Positions 43,488 through 52,925 are shown, counted from the stretch's first letter. The stretch is DNA of 64,000 bases from Frateuria terrea (GCF_900115705.1 NZ_FOXL01000009.1:116813-180812); one strand, 5' to 3'. Made by a program: numbers and translations. Notes: generated from the sequence alone by a model not told the origin.

Positions 43488-45425
43488 ATGACCGATCCCC
43501 ACGACATCGGCGCACTGCTGGGCGCCGACGGCCCGTTTGCCCGCGAGCTGCCCAACTTCGCCCCGCGCCTGGCTCAGCAGGCGATGGCGCGCTCGGTCGC
43601 GGACGCGATCACGAACCGTGACACGCTCGTCGCCGAGGCCGGCACCGGCACGGGCAAGACCTACGCCTACCTCGTCCCCGCCTTGCTCTCGGGCGAGCGG
43701 GTGATCGTCTCCACCGGCACCAAGGCGCTGCAGGACCAGCTCTACTTCCGCGACCTGCCGAAGGTACGTGCCGTGCTCGGCACGCGGGGCAAGGCCGCGC
43801 TGCTCAAGGGTCGCGCCAACTACCTGTGCCTGTACCGGTTGGACCAGACCGTGCGCGAGGGCAGCACCTTCGAGCGCACGGAAGCTTCGCAGCTGGCCGC
43901 CATCCGCGCCTGGTCGGCGCGCACCCGCGCCGGCGACCGCATGGAACTGGCCGAGGTGCCGGAGGAGTCGCCGCTGTGGCCGCGCGTCACCTCCACGCCG
44001 GAGAACTGCGTGGGCGTCGAGTGCCCGTTCTTCGACGACTGCCACGTGGTCAAAGCCCGCCGCGAAGCGCAGGAGGCCGACCTGGTGGTAGTCAACCACC
44101 ACCTGCTGTTCGCCGACCTGGCGCTCAAGCAGGAAGGCTTCGGCGAGATCCTGCCCGGCGCCAGCGCGTTCATCCTCGACGAGGCGCACCAGGTGCCGGA
44201 ACTCGCCGGCCAGTTCTTTTCGCAGAGCGTGAGCGCGCGCCAACTCGCCGACCTTGCCGCCGACGCGCTGCGCGAGTGCAACGGCGTCACCGGCGCCATC
44301 GGCCTGCTGCTGGAACCGGCCGAAGCGTTGCAGGGGGCGCTGCGGCGCCTGCGCCTGGCGATGGACACCCTGCCGACGCGTGGCCCGTTCCAGCAACTGG
44401 ACGCGCTGGCCGCCGTGCATGACGGCCTGCAGGACCTGGGCGAGCTGCTCGCTGCCTTCACCGACCTGCTGGCCTCGCAGGCCGAACGCTCGCGCGGCCT
44501 GGCCAACGCGCACGAGCGCGCGGCGGTATGGACCGAACGGCTCGACCGCATCGTCGAAGGCGGCGGCGAACAGGACGTGCGCTGGTACGAATTGTTTCCC
44601 CGCGGCTTCGCGCTGCACGCCACGCCGCTGGACCTCGCGGCGCCACTTCGCGCCATGCGCGAGCGCACCCAGGCGGCATGGATCCACACCTCGGCGACGC
44701 TCTCGGTCGCCGGCAGCTTCGACCACTTCGCCCGCCAGCTCGGCCTCGAAGACCCGCAGACGCTCAACCTGGACAGCCCGTTCGACTACGCCACCCAGGC
44801 GCTGTGCTACCTGCCTCCCGGGCTGCCCGATCCCAACGCGCGCGACCATACCGAGCGCGTTATAGATGCCGCGTTACCGGTGCTGGAAGCCTCGCACGGC
44901 CGCGCCTTCCTGCTGTTCACCTCGCACCGCGCGCTGCGCCGCGCCGCCGAGCTGCTGGCCGACCGCGTGCCCTGGCCGCTGTTCGTGCAGGGCAGCGCGC
45001 CACGCCACCAGTTGCTGGAAGACTTCCGCGCCAGCGGCCACGGCGTGTTGCTCGGCGCGGCCAGTTTCTGGGAAGGCGTCGACGTGGCCGGCGAGGCGTT
45101 GAGCGTGGTGGTGATCGACAAGCTGCCTTTCGCCGCACCCGACGACCCGGTGCTGCAGGCGCGCCTGGATGCGCTGGAGCAATCGGGCATCAACCCCTTC
45201 ATGGGTTGGCAGGTGCCCGCCGCCGCCATCGCGCTCAAGCAGGGTGCCGGCCGCCTGATCCGCGACGTGCACGACCGCGGCGTGCTGGTGCTGTGCGACC
45301 CGCGCCTGACCACCAAGGGCTACGGCCGCCTGTTCCTCGCCAGCCTGCCGCCGATGCCGCGCACGCGCGAACTGGCGGACGTGCAGGCGTTCTTCGGCAA
45401 TGCGGCGGTGCCCATGGCCGGCTGA
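43488..45425 (+). CDS. yoaA: DinG/YoaA-type XPD-like Fe-S DNA helicase
   Basis: 645 residues from the ATG at 43488. Walker A AGTGTGKT (51-58), four cysteines at residues 114, 174, 179 and 185 (NYLCLYR and CVGVECPFFDDC) that should bind a [4Fe-4S] cluster, DEAH as ILDEAHQ, and a C-terminal block with GRLIRD and QGAGR. This is the XPD-like superfamily 2, 5'-3' helicase YoaA, which in E. coli works with the HolC subunit in repair of damaged replication forks. No exonuclease domain is present, so it is not the long DinG type. The frame is open to 43416 without a good start signal. Confidence 0.9.
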   Translation: MTDPHDIGALLGADGPFARELPNFAPRLAQQAMARSVADAITNRDTLVAEAGTGTGKTYAYLVPALLSGERVIVSTGTKALQDQLYFRDLPKVRAVLGTRGKAALLKGRANYLCLYRLDQTVREGSTFERTEASQLAAIRAWSARTRAGDRMELAEVPEESPLWPRVTSTPENCVGVECPFFDDCHVVKARREAQEADLVVVNHHLLFADLALKQEGFGEILPGASAFILDEAHQVPELAGQFFSQSVSARQLADLAADALRECNGVTGAIGLLLEPAEALQGALRRLRLAMDTLPTRGPFQQLDALAAVHDGLQDLGELLAAFTDLLASQAERSRGLANAHERAAVWTERLDRIVEGGGEQDVRWYELFPRGFALHATPLDLAAPLRAMRERTQAAWIHTSATLSVAGSFDHFARQLGLEDPQTLNLDSPFDYATQALCYLPPGLPDPNARDHTERVIDAALPVLEASHGRAFLLFTSHRALRRAAELLADRVPWPLFVQGSAPRHQLLEDFRASGHGVLLGAASFWEGVDVAGEALSVVVIDKLPFAAPDDPVLQARLDALEQSGINPFMGWQVPAAAIALKQGAGRLIRDVHDRGVLVLCDPRLTTKGYGRLFLASLPPMPRTRELADVQAFFGNAAVPMAG

Positions 45426-45521
45426 GTTGGCCGTCGCGAGCGGACGAGGCCGCCGCCATCCCGGGCGCGGCATCCGTCTGCGGCCACACGATCATGCGGG
45501 AACGGGAACGCCGGCAGCCGG

Positions 45522-46355
45522 TCACGCGGCGGCGGTGCCGGGAAGACGCGGGGCCTTGCCTTCCGGCAGCAGCATCGTCGGGGCGATACCGAACATGCGC
45601 CGGCAGGTGCGGCTGAGGTGGGCCGAGTCGGCGAAGCCGGCCTGCTGTGCGGCTTCGGTCCAGGAGCCGCCGGCCAGGCCACGCACCACCGCATAGCCCA
45701 CGCGCGCCCACAGCAGGTAGGCACGGAAGGAAATCCCGGTCTGCGCGACGAACAGGTGGCGGAAGCGGCTGGGTGAGAGGTGCGCGATGGCGGCCGCCTG
45801 CGCCAGGTCGAGCTCCGCGTCGGGATGCTCGCGGATGCGTTCCAGCACGGCGCCGATGCGTGGGTCGACCACGTCGCGCCCCACCGGTGCGCCTGCCAGG
45901 TGCTCGATCAAGCCGCGGGCGGCATCGACCAGCGCCCCATCGGTCCCGCGAGCTTCGAACACGGCATGCAGCGCGGCCGCGCGGCTGGCCAGGCCTTCGT
46001 CGTCGAGCAGGCTCACGTCGCGCTGGCCGTGGCGCGCGAGCAGGGCGTGGCCGGCCAGCGTCTCCGGTTCGACGAACACCATCGCCACCGTGTGGCCGCA
46101 GCCGTCGAACAGGTGCGGCCGGTCGGGCATGACGATGGCGGCCGAGGTCTCGTGCCAGGCGTCCTCGGCGGCGCCGCGGATACGGATCCGCCGCGCGGGC
46201 GCGAGCGTGATCTGGATGGCATGGTGGCTGTGCGGCTGCACCTGGCCGGTGTCGCGCCCCATCCACACGCTGCCGCCTTTCCACAGCACGACCCGGCCGA
46301 CGCCGGCGACGCTGCGGCGGGGATCGCTGCCGGTGGCGGGCATGGCTCTGGTCAT
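45522..46355 (-). CDS. AraC-family transcriptional regulator
   Basis: 277 residues: an N-terminal cupin-like sensing domain with QPHSHHAIQITLA and a C-terminal pair of helix-turn-helices (DLAQAAAIAHLSPSRFRHLF and TEAAQQAGFADSAHLSRTCRRMFG), the AraC signature. The effector is unknown; the His-rich cupin strand could bind a metal or small molecule. It is divergent from the 51-residue cysteine-rich gene at 46482 across 126 bp, so that gene is its most likely target. A second AraC gene beside a cysteine-rich mini-gene occurs at 54339. Confidence 0.9.
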   Translation of the reverse strand: MTRAMPATGSDPRRSVAGVGRVVLWKGGSVWMGRDTGQVQPHSHHAIQITLAPARRIRIRGAAEDAWHETSAAIVMPDRPHLFDGCGHTVAMVFVEPETLAGHALLARHGQRDVSLLDDEGLASRAAALHAVFEARGTDGALVDAARGLIEHLAGAPVGRDVVDPRIGAVLERIREHPDAELDLAQAAAIAHLSPSRFRHLFVAQTGISFRAYLLWARVGYAVVRGLAGGSWTEAAQQAGFADSAHLSRTCRRMFGIAPTMLLPEGKAPRLPGTAAA

Positions 46356-46481
46356 GGCGGGTCTCCGCGGCAGGGCAGGCGAAGGTTAGCCGTTTGGTTC
46401 AAGCGCTCGCCAGGGGTGGTCCCGACAATGGCAGCACGGATCGAGGTCCGTATCCCTGCCAACCCCATCGAGGACGTACCC

Positions 46482-46637
46482 ATGAACCACTCCGCCAACA
46501 CCTTCGCCTGCCATTGCCCCAACTGCGCGGGCACCGCCTGCACCTGCGGCTGCCAGGCTGCCCCGGCCAACCTGTCGGCCTGCGGCTGCGGTTGCGCCGC
46601 CGGACTGCCGTGCCTTTGCGGCGAGGTCCGCGGCTGA
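46482..46637 (+). CDS. Cysteine-rich 51-residue metallothionein-like peptide
   Basis: ATG at 46482, preceded by GAGG at about 8 bases. The 51-residue product has eleven cysteines, at 10, 12, 15, 20, 22, 24, 34, 36, 38, 44 and 46, mostly as C-x-C pairs (CHC, CTCGC, CGCGC, CLC) with no aromatic residue after Phe8. This density and spacing resemble metallothioneins, so thiolate metal binding is likely, but no known bacterial metallothionein family is matched. It faces away from the AraC gene at 45522, so control by that regulator is plausible. No signal peptide: cytoplasmic. Confidence 0.72.
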   Translation: MNHSANTFACHCPNCAGTACTCGCQAAPANLSACGCGCAAGLPCLCGEVRG

Positions 46638-47005
46638 TCGCAAAGGCCCCGGTCACTCAGCGGCGTGCCGTGCACGCCGCCGAGGGAATGCATGCGTGGA
46701 CTACGACCGGCCCATTCCCGAGCTGGACGGTACGCCGTTGCGCCCGCCGGGCAAGCCGGCCACGCCGGGACAGGCGCCGGGGTAGCCTGCGCTGTCGGCG
46801 GAGCCTTGCCCACGCCCGAAGGCTCCAGCGCCCGGCGCGATCGCCGTGCCCGTTCGCCGACGGGCCACCCGCCCAACTTTTCGCCGGGCCAGTGCACCCT
46901 CCGGGAGTCCCGCGCGCTACGGCGGATGTTTGCGCCGGGCGGGTATGCGTATCGAACCGGGTCGTCAGCTCGGGGCCGCGCCCGCCTGAGGCATCCCGGC
47001 AGAGC
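46638..47005. other. Intergenic region before the GGDEF fragment
   Basis: 368 bp without a convincing gene. A GTG-started 29-codon frame at 46696-46785 (MDYDRPIPELDGTPLRPPG) has a GAGGG in front and a plausible hydrophilic product, but is too short to support alone. No repeat or terminator with a T run was seen. Confidence 0.3.
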
Positions 47006-47476
47006 CTGCTGACCGAAGCCGCGCAGGACCCGCCGACCGGCGTGCTCAACCGCCGTGGCGTGTTGGCCGCGCTGGAGACCGACCTGGCCACCCACGCGCG
47101 CGAACAGGCGCCGCTCAGCCTTTTCATGGTCGACCTGGACCGCTTCAAGGCGATCAACGACCAGTTCGGCCACAGCGCCGGCGACCGGGCACTGGTCTGG
47201 GTGGTGGCGCGGCTGCGCGAGATGCTGCGCGACGGCGACCGGCTTGGCCGCTACGGCGGAGACGAGTTCCTCGCCGTGCTTCCCCATACGGCGTTGGAAC
47301 AGGCGCAGGACATCGCACGGCGCATCGAGGCCAACCTCAACGAGGCGGCTGCGCTCGAGTCGGCCCGGCCCGGTGCCAGTATCGGCATCGGTGCCGCGCC
47401 CCAACATGGCTGGGACGCCGCCTCGCCGATCGACGCGGCCGACCGCATGCTCTATGCCCGCAAGGGCCGGCGCCGG
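47006..47476 (+). pseudogene. Truncated GGDEF (diguanylate cyclase) gene
   Basis: About 155 residues of GGDEF domain: DPPTGVLNRRGVLAALETD, FMVDLDRFKAINDQFGHSAGD, RYGGDEFLAVLP (active-site GGDEF intact) and MLYARKGRR at the end. An RDGD lies five residues before GGDEF, the position of the inhibitory RxxD I-site. The frame has no usable start nearby and nothing resembling a sensor domain before it; downstream it stays open into the antisense TetR gene, suggesting loss of the natural stop. So this is probably a relic of a larger cyclase, although translation from an internal GTG cannot be excluded. Confidence 0.6.
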
Positions 47477-47574
47477 ACAGACCCGGATGCGGGGCGGCGC
47501 CCCACATCCACCCACCGGCTGACGAGCCATTGCAGAGGCTGGCGATCGCCGTGCGCTCCGCTGCCGCCGCGCGC

Positions 47575-48246
47575 TCATCTGGTCGGTGTCCGTCGCTTCA
47601 CGGCAACCGGCGAGTTTCGCTTTTCCGGCTCCGCATACAACCGTAGCAAGTCCTCGGTGGCCATCCTGGCCCGTTCATCGAGCTCCGACCGGCTGGGCGC
47701 GGCGCGGATGCGCAGCAACAGGCCCATCAGCAGGTCGCCCCAGAGCAGCGCGAGATAGCGGTTGCTCATCTGTTCCAGGTCGCCGGTACCGACCATTCCC
47801 GCTGACTGGGCCTGCGCCAGGATCCCGCGCACGGTCGTGCGGATCGCCTGGCGTGCGGCCTGCAGCGTGGCCGCGACCTCCGGCGCGCGTTGTGCCTCGG
47901 TGATCGCGAGCCGGAAGACGGCGATCACGGCCGGATCGCTGACCTCGCACAGGACCGTCGCGCCGAGCCCGGACAGTCCCGCCGCGAATTCTTCGCGGTC
48001 GCGTGCGCGCGGCAGCTCCTCCGGCACCCGCATGCGTCCGGCGCGATCGGCGATGCATGCCACCAGCATGGCCTGCTTGTTGCCGAACAACGCGTACAGC
48101 TCCCGCTTCGAGACCTGCGCATGGGTGGCGATCTTCAAGGTGCTCGCCTCGGTGTAGCCGTGCTCCATGAAGGCCTCCATCGCGGCGCGCAGAATGCGCT
48201 CGCGGGCCGGCAGCGGGCCGGGTTCGACGATCGGTTGATGCTTCAT
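47575..48246 (-). CDS. TetR/AcrR-family transcriptional regulator
   Basis: 223 residues from the ATG at 48246. The N-terminal helix-turn-helix is canonical: ERILRAAMEAFMEHGYTEASTLKIATHAQVSKRELYALFGNK, here with the YALF recognition-helix end; the rest is an all-helical ligand domain with no further identifiable motif. A 55-bp operator with four GGTAC-core sites sits between it and the divergent gene at 48357, so it very likely represses both. The longer frame to 48369 would start inside that operator. Confidence 0.9.
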   Translation of the reverse strand: MKHQPIVEPGPLPARERILRAAMEAFMEHGYTEASTLKIATHAQVSKRELYALFGNKQAMLVACIADRAGRMRVPEELPRARDREEFAAGLSGLGATVLCEVSDPAVIAVFRLAITEAQRAPEVAATLQAARQAIRTTVRGILAQAQSAGMVGTGDLEQMSNRYLALLWGDLLMGLLLRIRAAPSRSELDERARMATEDLLRLYAEPEKRNSPVAVKRRTPTR

Positions 48247-48259
48247 GGCAAAACTCTTG

Positions 48260-48314
48260 CGTTGGTACCGGTGGGTACCGTAGCATGTCGCGGTGGTACT
48301 CGGCGGTACCAACG
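48260..48314. promoter_or_regulatory. Phased GGTACC operator between TetR gene and 48357
   Basis: GGTACC at 48264 and 48274, GGTACT at 48295 and GGTACC at 48305: start-to-start steps of 10, 21 and 10 bp, that is one, two and one helical turns. The outer ends form a perfect inverted repeat, CGTTGGTACCG (48260-48270) and CGGTACCAACG (48304-48314). Most likely two TetR dimers-of-sites on one face of the helix, covering both divergent promoters. Confidence 0.65.
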
Positions 48315-48356
48315 CGGACCGCACGGTTCGCGCAGCCGACAGCAGAGGAGTCCTCC

Positions 48357-48881
48357 ATGTCACCGGCACACACCTTTACCCTCCAGCTCGTGCTGGGCTA
48401 CGTCGCCTGGTTGCTCTGCTATCGCGCGTACATCGGTCCCCGGCTGAAAGCCATGGACAGGATCTCGGCACACCGCGCCATCGCCACCTTGCACAGCTTC
48501 CGGTTTTTCGGGCTGGTCTTCGCGATGCCGGGCGTCGTCGGCCCACACCTGCCGGACAGCTTCGCGGCATGGGCCGCGCACGCCGACTTGGCTACGGGTG
48601 TGCTGGCCATGCTCGCGCTGCTCGCGTGGAGGCTGCGCGCGCTGTTCTGGCTGCTCGTGGCCGCTTTCAACCTGGTGGGGATGGCCGATTTGCTGGTGGA
48701 CTATTACCACGCCATCCATGCCCACCTGCCGGACATGGCGGGGGAACTCGGCGCCGCCTACGTGATCCCGGTGATCTACGTGCCGCTGCTGATGATCACG
48801 CACGTGGCTGCGTTCCACATGCTGGTAACCCCGCCGGTGCGGCGGCCCGCGGCGCTGGCCGCGACGGGTGCTTCCCGCTGA
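48357..48881 (+). CDS. Membrane protein controlled by the divergent TetR
   Basis: 174 residues with five likely membrane segments (for example LQLVLGYVAWLLCY, DLATGVLAMLALLAW and YVIPVIYVPLLMITHVAAF), several His residues at segment ends (HRAIATLHSF, YYHAIHAHL) and a basic tail. The ATG at 48357 has an AGAGGAG ribosome-binding site; the frame extends to 48285 but that would overlap the operator. I do not recognise the family; small-molecule export or membrane-bound redox activity are both possible. Control by the adjacent TetR is strongly suggested by the shared operator. Confidence 0.82.
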   Translation: MSPAHTFTLQLVLGYVAWLLCYRAYIGPRLKAMDRISAHRAIATLHSFRFFGLVFAMPGVVGPHLPDSFAAWAAHADLATGVLAMLALLAWRLRALFWLLVAAFNLVGMADLLVDYYHAIHAHLPDMAGELGAAYVIPVIYVPLLMITHVAAFHMLVTPPVRRPAALAATGASR

Positions 48882-49172
48882 GGAAGGTCCGGCCTCGCCG
48901 GACTCCGGTTCTACTGTGGTGTCCGGCGAGCGGTAGCGCGACCTGCGAACGCGTCCAACCTTTGCGTCGGCATGGCGCACCCACCGGTGCGGTTCGGTGC
49001 GGCCCGGCGCGTATGCGTTCGATGGCCAGGCCCGTCCGGACCCGCGCGACGCGCTTGCATGCCGTTTTCACGCCGATGGGTCTAATGGCCTCCAGCGGCG
49101 CTTGCAGGCGCCCGTGTCGGGCCCGCCAGCGGGGGCTGGGCCCGCCCTGCAGGTTCACGCCAGCTATCGGGG

Positions 49173-50309
49173 ATGCCAGCCATGCGTGCCTTACCGGTTT
49201 CGTTTGCGGCCGTGCTATCCATCGCAGTGGGGCTTGGCGGCGTGCTCTGGTCCGCGGCCCAGGCGCAGTCGCCGCCGCAGGCGACGCCTGCGCCGGCGGC
49301 GAGCCAGCCCTCCAGCGGATTGAGCCAGGCCGACATCGCACGCATGCTGCCGGCCACCGATATGGGGGCGAGTGCCTTCCGCAAGGACGATCCGCACCTG
49401 CAACAGGTGGACGACAGCCCGGCCACTCCCTTCGACGCCGCGCCGATCCCGCATAACCCGCTGGCGCCCGACGCCGACCCGGTGGGCGCGAAGACCTGCA
49501 TCGCCTGCCATTCGCTGGAGGACATGCACGCTGTCCACTCTCTGCACGTGCAGTCGTTCAACGCCGGCGCCGCCCACAGCGGACCGCAGGCAGCCTGTGA
49601 AAGCTGCCACGGCCCCGGCTCGGAGCACGCGAAGAACCCGGCGCAGGCCGGCTCGATCATTGCCTTCACCCACGGCGCCAGGACCGACGTGCACACCCAG
49701 ACCGCGGTCTGCCTGGGCTGCCACGCCGGCGGCGCACGGCAGCACTGGCTCGGATCGGTGCACGAGGCGCGCGGGCTGTCCTGCAGCGACTGCCACAACC
49801 CAATGGCGCGGTTGTCGCCCGAGGGCGTGCTGGCCAAGCCCTCGATCAACGAGGTCTGCGCCAGCTGCCACAAGGACATCATGGCCAAGTTCAACCGGCG
49901 CTCGCACATGCCGCTGCCGGAAGGACAGATGGCCTGCACCGACTGCCACAACCCGCACGGCACGCTGACCCGCCCGCTGCTGAAAACCGACACGGTCAAC
50001 GAAACCTGCTACGCCTGCCATGCCGAGAAGCGCGGGCCGTTCCTGTTCGAGCACGCGCCGGTGCGCGAGAGCTGCCTCAATTGCCACGACCCGCACGGCT
50101 CCAACCAGCAGACCCTGCTGGTCGCGCCGCTGCCGATGCTGTGCCAGCAGTGCCACACCATGACCCGCCACCCGAACGACCTGCAGGTGCCGACCAACCT
50201 CGGCCGCGGGCCGAATCCGGACGAGCGCCTGATGGGCCGCGCCTGCCTGACCTGCCACACCAACATCCACGGCTCGAACAACCCGTCGGGCTCGCGCTTC
50301 CACAAATAG
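49173..50309 (+). CDS. Decaheme c-type cytochrome, DmsE/MtrA/PioA family
   Basis: 378 residues with a Sec signal peptide ending near AQA and ten CxxCH heme motifs: CIACH, CESCH, CLGCH, CSDCH, CASCH, CTDCH, CYACH, CLNCH, CQQCH and CLTCH, spread from about residue 109 to 360, as in MtrA/DmsE-type periplasmic cytochromes. These proteins insert into an MtrB-type barrel and carry electrons across the outer membrane. The barrel gene follows at 24 bp and a diheme cytochrome after that. No surface decaheme (MtrC) gene is seen. Two ATGs (49173, 49182) are usable; the second has the better-spaced CGGGG. In PioA/MtoA systems the same pair oxidises extracellular Fe(II). Confidence 0.94.
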   Translation: MPAMRALPVSFAAVLSIAVGLGGVLWSAAQAQSPPQATPAPAASQPSSGLSQADIARMLPATDMGASAFRKDDPHLQQVDDSPATPFDAAPIPHNPLAPDADPVGAKTCIACHSLEDMHAVHSLHVQSFNAGAAHSGPQAACESCHGPGSEHAKNPAQAGSIIAFTHGARTDVHTQTAVCLGCHAGGARQHWLGSVHEARGLSCSDCHNPMARLSPEGVLAKPSINEVCASCHKDIMAKFNRRSHMPLPEGQMACTDCHNPHGTLTRPLLKTDTVNETCYACHAEKRGPFLFEHAPVRESCLNCHDPHGSNQQTLLVAPLPMLCQQCHTMTRHPNDLQVPTNLGRGPNPDERLMGRACLTCHTNIHGSNNPSGSRFHK

Positions 50310-50333
50310 GAACGGACGGGGGAGGAGTACGCC

Positions 50334-52925
50334 ATGCGCACCATCCATCCAATGTCCCGCGCCATCCTCTTCGCGCTGCTGGCCGGCGCGCCGCTGGTGC
50401 ATGCCAGCGACAGCAGCGACACCATGCGCGTGGGCGACATGCAGTACGGCAACGGGCTGGATCCGCGAGGCTGGTCGCCGCTCATGATGCCGAACCCCGA
50501 TGGCATGTCGTGGCTGCACCCGGGCATGCTGCGCACCCCCAGCGGCGCGCTCTATCCCTACCCGTACGACCTCACCGGCAAGCCGCTGGGGCAGCGGGGC
50601 GACTGGACCTACTGGGGCCTGCTGCAGCTCGGCTACATCCACCTCGGCGGCGACCGCGACGCGGAATTCTTCCGCCAGTACACCGATTGGAAGAACGGCG
50701 CGGCGCTGGGCCTGCTCGCTTTTGGCTTCGCCAACCGCAGCACCGGCAGCTATGTCGAGTTCCGCGGCAGCCGCATCAGCGGCGATGACCAGTACTACCG
50801 CCTGCGCGCCGGCCGCTACGGGCACTACAGGGTCGAGGCGTTCTACCGCGACATGCCGCACACGGTGTCGACCAACGCCTTCCCGATCTGGAACGGCACC
50901 GGCAGCAGCAACCTCACTTTGCCCACCGGACTCACGCCCGGCGGCAGCACGATCGCCGCCGTGCAGCAGGCTTCCGCCGCTGCCCCCCGCCGCACCATCG
51001 GGCTGACCCGCACGCGCACCGGCGTGAGCCTGGAAGGAGAGCTCTATCGCGACTGGACCGGCTTCGCCTCGGTCACCAGCGAGAAGCGCGACGGCACGCG
51101 GCTGTGGGGCGGGACGATGTTCTTCAACTACCCGTTCTTCACCAATACCGGCTCTCCGTTCGGCGGCGACGGCGGCATCATGGAGACGGTCCGGCCGATC
51201 GACTTCACCACCACCGACGTCAACCTGGGGCTGCGCCGGGTCGGCAGGCTGTGGCACTTCAACGCGCTCTACACCGGCTCGTTCTTCCGCGACCACAAGA
51301 GCTACCTGGACTACCAGAACCCGTTCCTGATCCACAACGTGGTCGGCGTGCCCAACGTGGCGCCAGTGGTCAACGGCGAGTATTCGTTGGAGCCGGACAA
51401 CGACTACCACAACCTGCGCCTGGAGCTGTCGCGCGAGCTCAGGTGGCGCGGCGAACTCTCGCTGGCTGCCGCCTACGGCACCATGCGCCAGGACGACGAC
51501 CTGCTGCCGCCGGTCAACTGCACCGGCACGCTGGGCTTTTCCGCCGGGCCGTTGCAGCAGTTGATCCCGTGCGGCCTGTGGAACAGCTCGGCCGCACTGT
51601 CGCGTTCGACGGCCAACGCGCGCATCGACACCCAGCTCCTCGACGCGAAACTGACCTTCCATCCCGGCCGCAACTTCGGCTGGCATGCGGACCTGCGCTA
51701 CTACGACGAGGACAACAGGACCCGCTACCTCGCCTATAACCCGCTCACCGGGCAGTACGGCTACATCTCCGAAAACGGCGCGCAGGGCAGCGTGGTACCG
51801 GGCGAGACCGGCATCTTCGACAACGGCTACTACGCAAGCTCCAACGTGCAGATCGCCAGCGCGCCGTTCGGCTACCGCGACACGCTGCTGGAACTGGGCG
51901 CGGACTGGAACGTCGGCCAGTCCGATTCGCTGAGCCTGGTCTACACCTTCGACCACGACCAGCCGCGCCACCGCGAACGTACGCGGCTGGACGAGCAACG
52001 CATCAAGCTCTCCTGGGTCAGCCGATCGCTCGGCGACGCGACGCTGCGCGCCAGCTTCGAATACGGCGACCGCAGCGGCGGCACGTACAACTACGACCCG
52101 TACGAGGCGTACTACTCCAAGTCGCTGCCGGGCTTCATCAACGCCGGCGGCATCCCGCCGCCCGCGTTCACCGTCGATGCCATGCGCAAGTACGACATGA
52201 GCGACCGCAAGGAAACCAAGGCGCGGGTGATCCTGCTCTATCCGCTGGGCGAGGCCAGCACGGTGTCGGCCACCTTCTACGGCAGCCGCGACCACTACGA
52301 CGCGCTGGTCGGCCGGCAGGACACGCGCACGACCGGCTTCACCGGCGAGTGGGACTGGCAGCCCGAACCGAACACCAACGCCAGCGTCTACATCGGCGCC
52401 GAGACCACGCGGCTCAAGCTCGCCAACGTGGCCGACAACGAGTCTGTCGTGGGCACGGTGGGACGTGACGACCCCCGCTTCGGCGGGCCGCTCTATCCGC
52501 TGGAAAACTACTGGCACAACCTGGACCGCGAACGCGACTACAACGCCGGCATCACCTTCGCGCACGACTTCGGCCGGGTGAAGCTCGACCTGGCGTGGAA
52601 CTACACCCAGTCGCTCTCGCAGCTCGGCTTCGACTTCGCCTCGCCCGGCGCGCTGACCTTTCCGGACGCCGCGCCGCTGCTCAATGGCCGCTTCCCCGAC
52701 AACCACTACCGCTCGAGCACCTTCGACGCGGGCCTGAGCTTCCCGCTCACCGCCAGCATCGGCGTGCGGCTGTTCGGCCGCTACCAGAGCGGCAGCTTCC
52801 TCGACTGGCACTACCTGGGCTTCGGCGACACGCTGGTCTACGACCACCGTATCTACACCGACCGTGGTCCGCAGGTGCACTACCGCGCCACGCTGGTCGG
52901 CGCCATGCTCAGCATCAAGCTGTGA
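50334..52925 (+). CDS. MtrB/PioB-family outer-membrane beta-barrel of a porin-cytochrome complex
   Basis: 863 residues with a signal peptide (MSRAILFALLAGAPLVHA, after a short N-terminal stretch) and a long series of alternating, Tyr/Asp-rich transmembrane strands. A strong GGGGAGGAG site precedes the ATG. It is longer than the classical MtrB barrel, mostly through extended loops, and lacks the N-terminal CxxC seen in Shewanella MtrB. The family forms a large barrel that insulates the decaheme cytochrome and holds it in the outer membrane. Neighbouring cytochrome genes on both sides (24 and 10 bp) make an operon assignment secure. Confidence 0.93.
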   Translation: MRTIHPMSRAILFALLAGAPLVHASDSSDTMRVGDMQYGNGLDPRGWSPLMMPNPDGMSWLHPGMLRTPSGALYPYPYDLTGKPLGQRGDWTYWGLLQLGYIHLGGDRDAEFFRQYTDWKNGAALGLLAFGFANRSTGSYVEFRGSRISGDDQYYRLRAGRYGHYRVEAFYRDMPHTVSTNAFPIWNGTGSSNLTLPTGLTPGGSTIAAVQQASAAAPRRTIGLTRTRTGVSLEGELYRDWTGFASVTSEKRDGTRLWGGTMFFNYPFFTNTGSPFGGDGGIMETVRPIDFTTTDVNLGLRRVGRLWHFNALYTGSFFRDHKSYLDYQNPFLIHNVVGVPNVAPVVNGEYSLEPDNDYHNLRLELSRELRWRGELSLAAAYGTMRQDDDLLPPVNCTGTLGFSAGPLQQLIPCGLWNSSAALSRSTANARIDTQLLDAKLTFHPGRNFGWHADLRYYDEDNRTRYLAYNPLTGQYGYISENGAQGSVVPGETGIFDNGYYASSNVQIASAPFGYRDTLLELGADWNVGQSDSLSLVYTFDHDQPRHRERTRLDEQRIKLSWVSRSLGDATLRASFEYGDRSGGTYNYDPYEAYYSKSLPGFINAGGIPPPAFTVDAMRKYDMSDRKETKARVILLYPLGEASTVSATFYGSRDHYDALVGRQDTRTTGFTGEWDWQPEPNTNASVYIGAETTRLKLANVADNESVVGTVGRDDPRFGGPLYPLENYWHNLDRERDYNAGITFAHDFGRVKLDLAWNYTQSLSQLGFDFASPGALTFPDAAPLLNGRFPDNHYRSSTFDAGLSFPLTASIGVRLFGRYQSGSFLDWHYLGFGDTLVYDHRIYTDRGPQVHYRATLVGAMLSIKL

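Noticed and set aside
46696..46785. Small GTG-started frame (29 codons) before the GGDEF fragment
   Set aside because: A GAGGG precedes it and the product is plausible, but length, context and lack of recognised homologues are too weak for a gene call.
49215..52880. Very long minus-strand open frame (about 1200 codons) opposite the cytochrome and barrel genes
   Set aside because: It overlaps ten CxxCH motifs and the barrel on the other strand; its own product is compositionally an antisense shadow.
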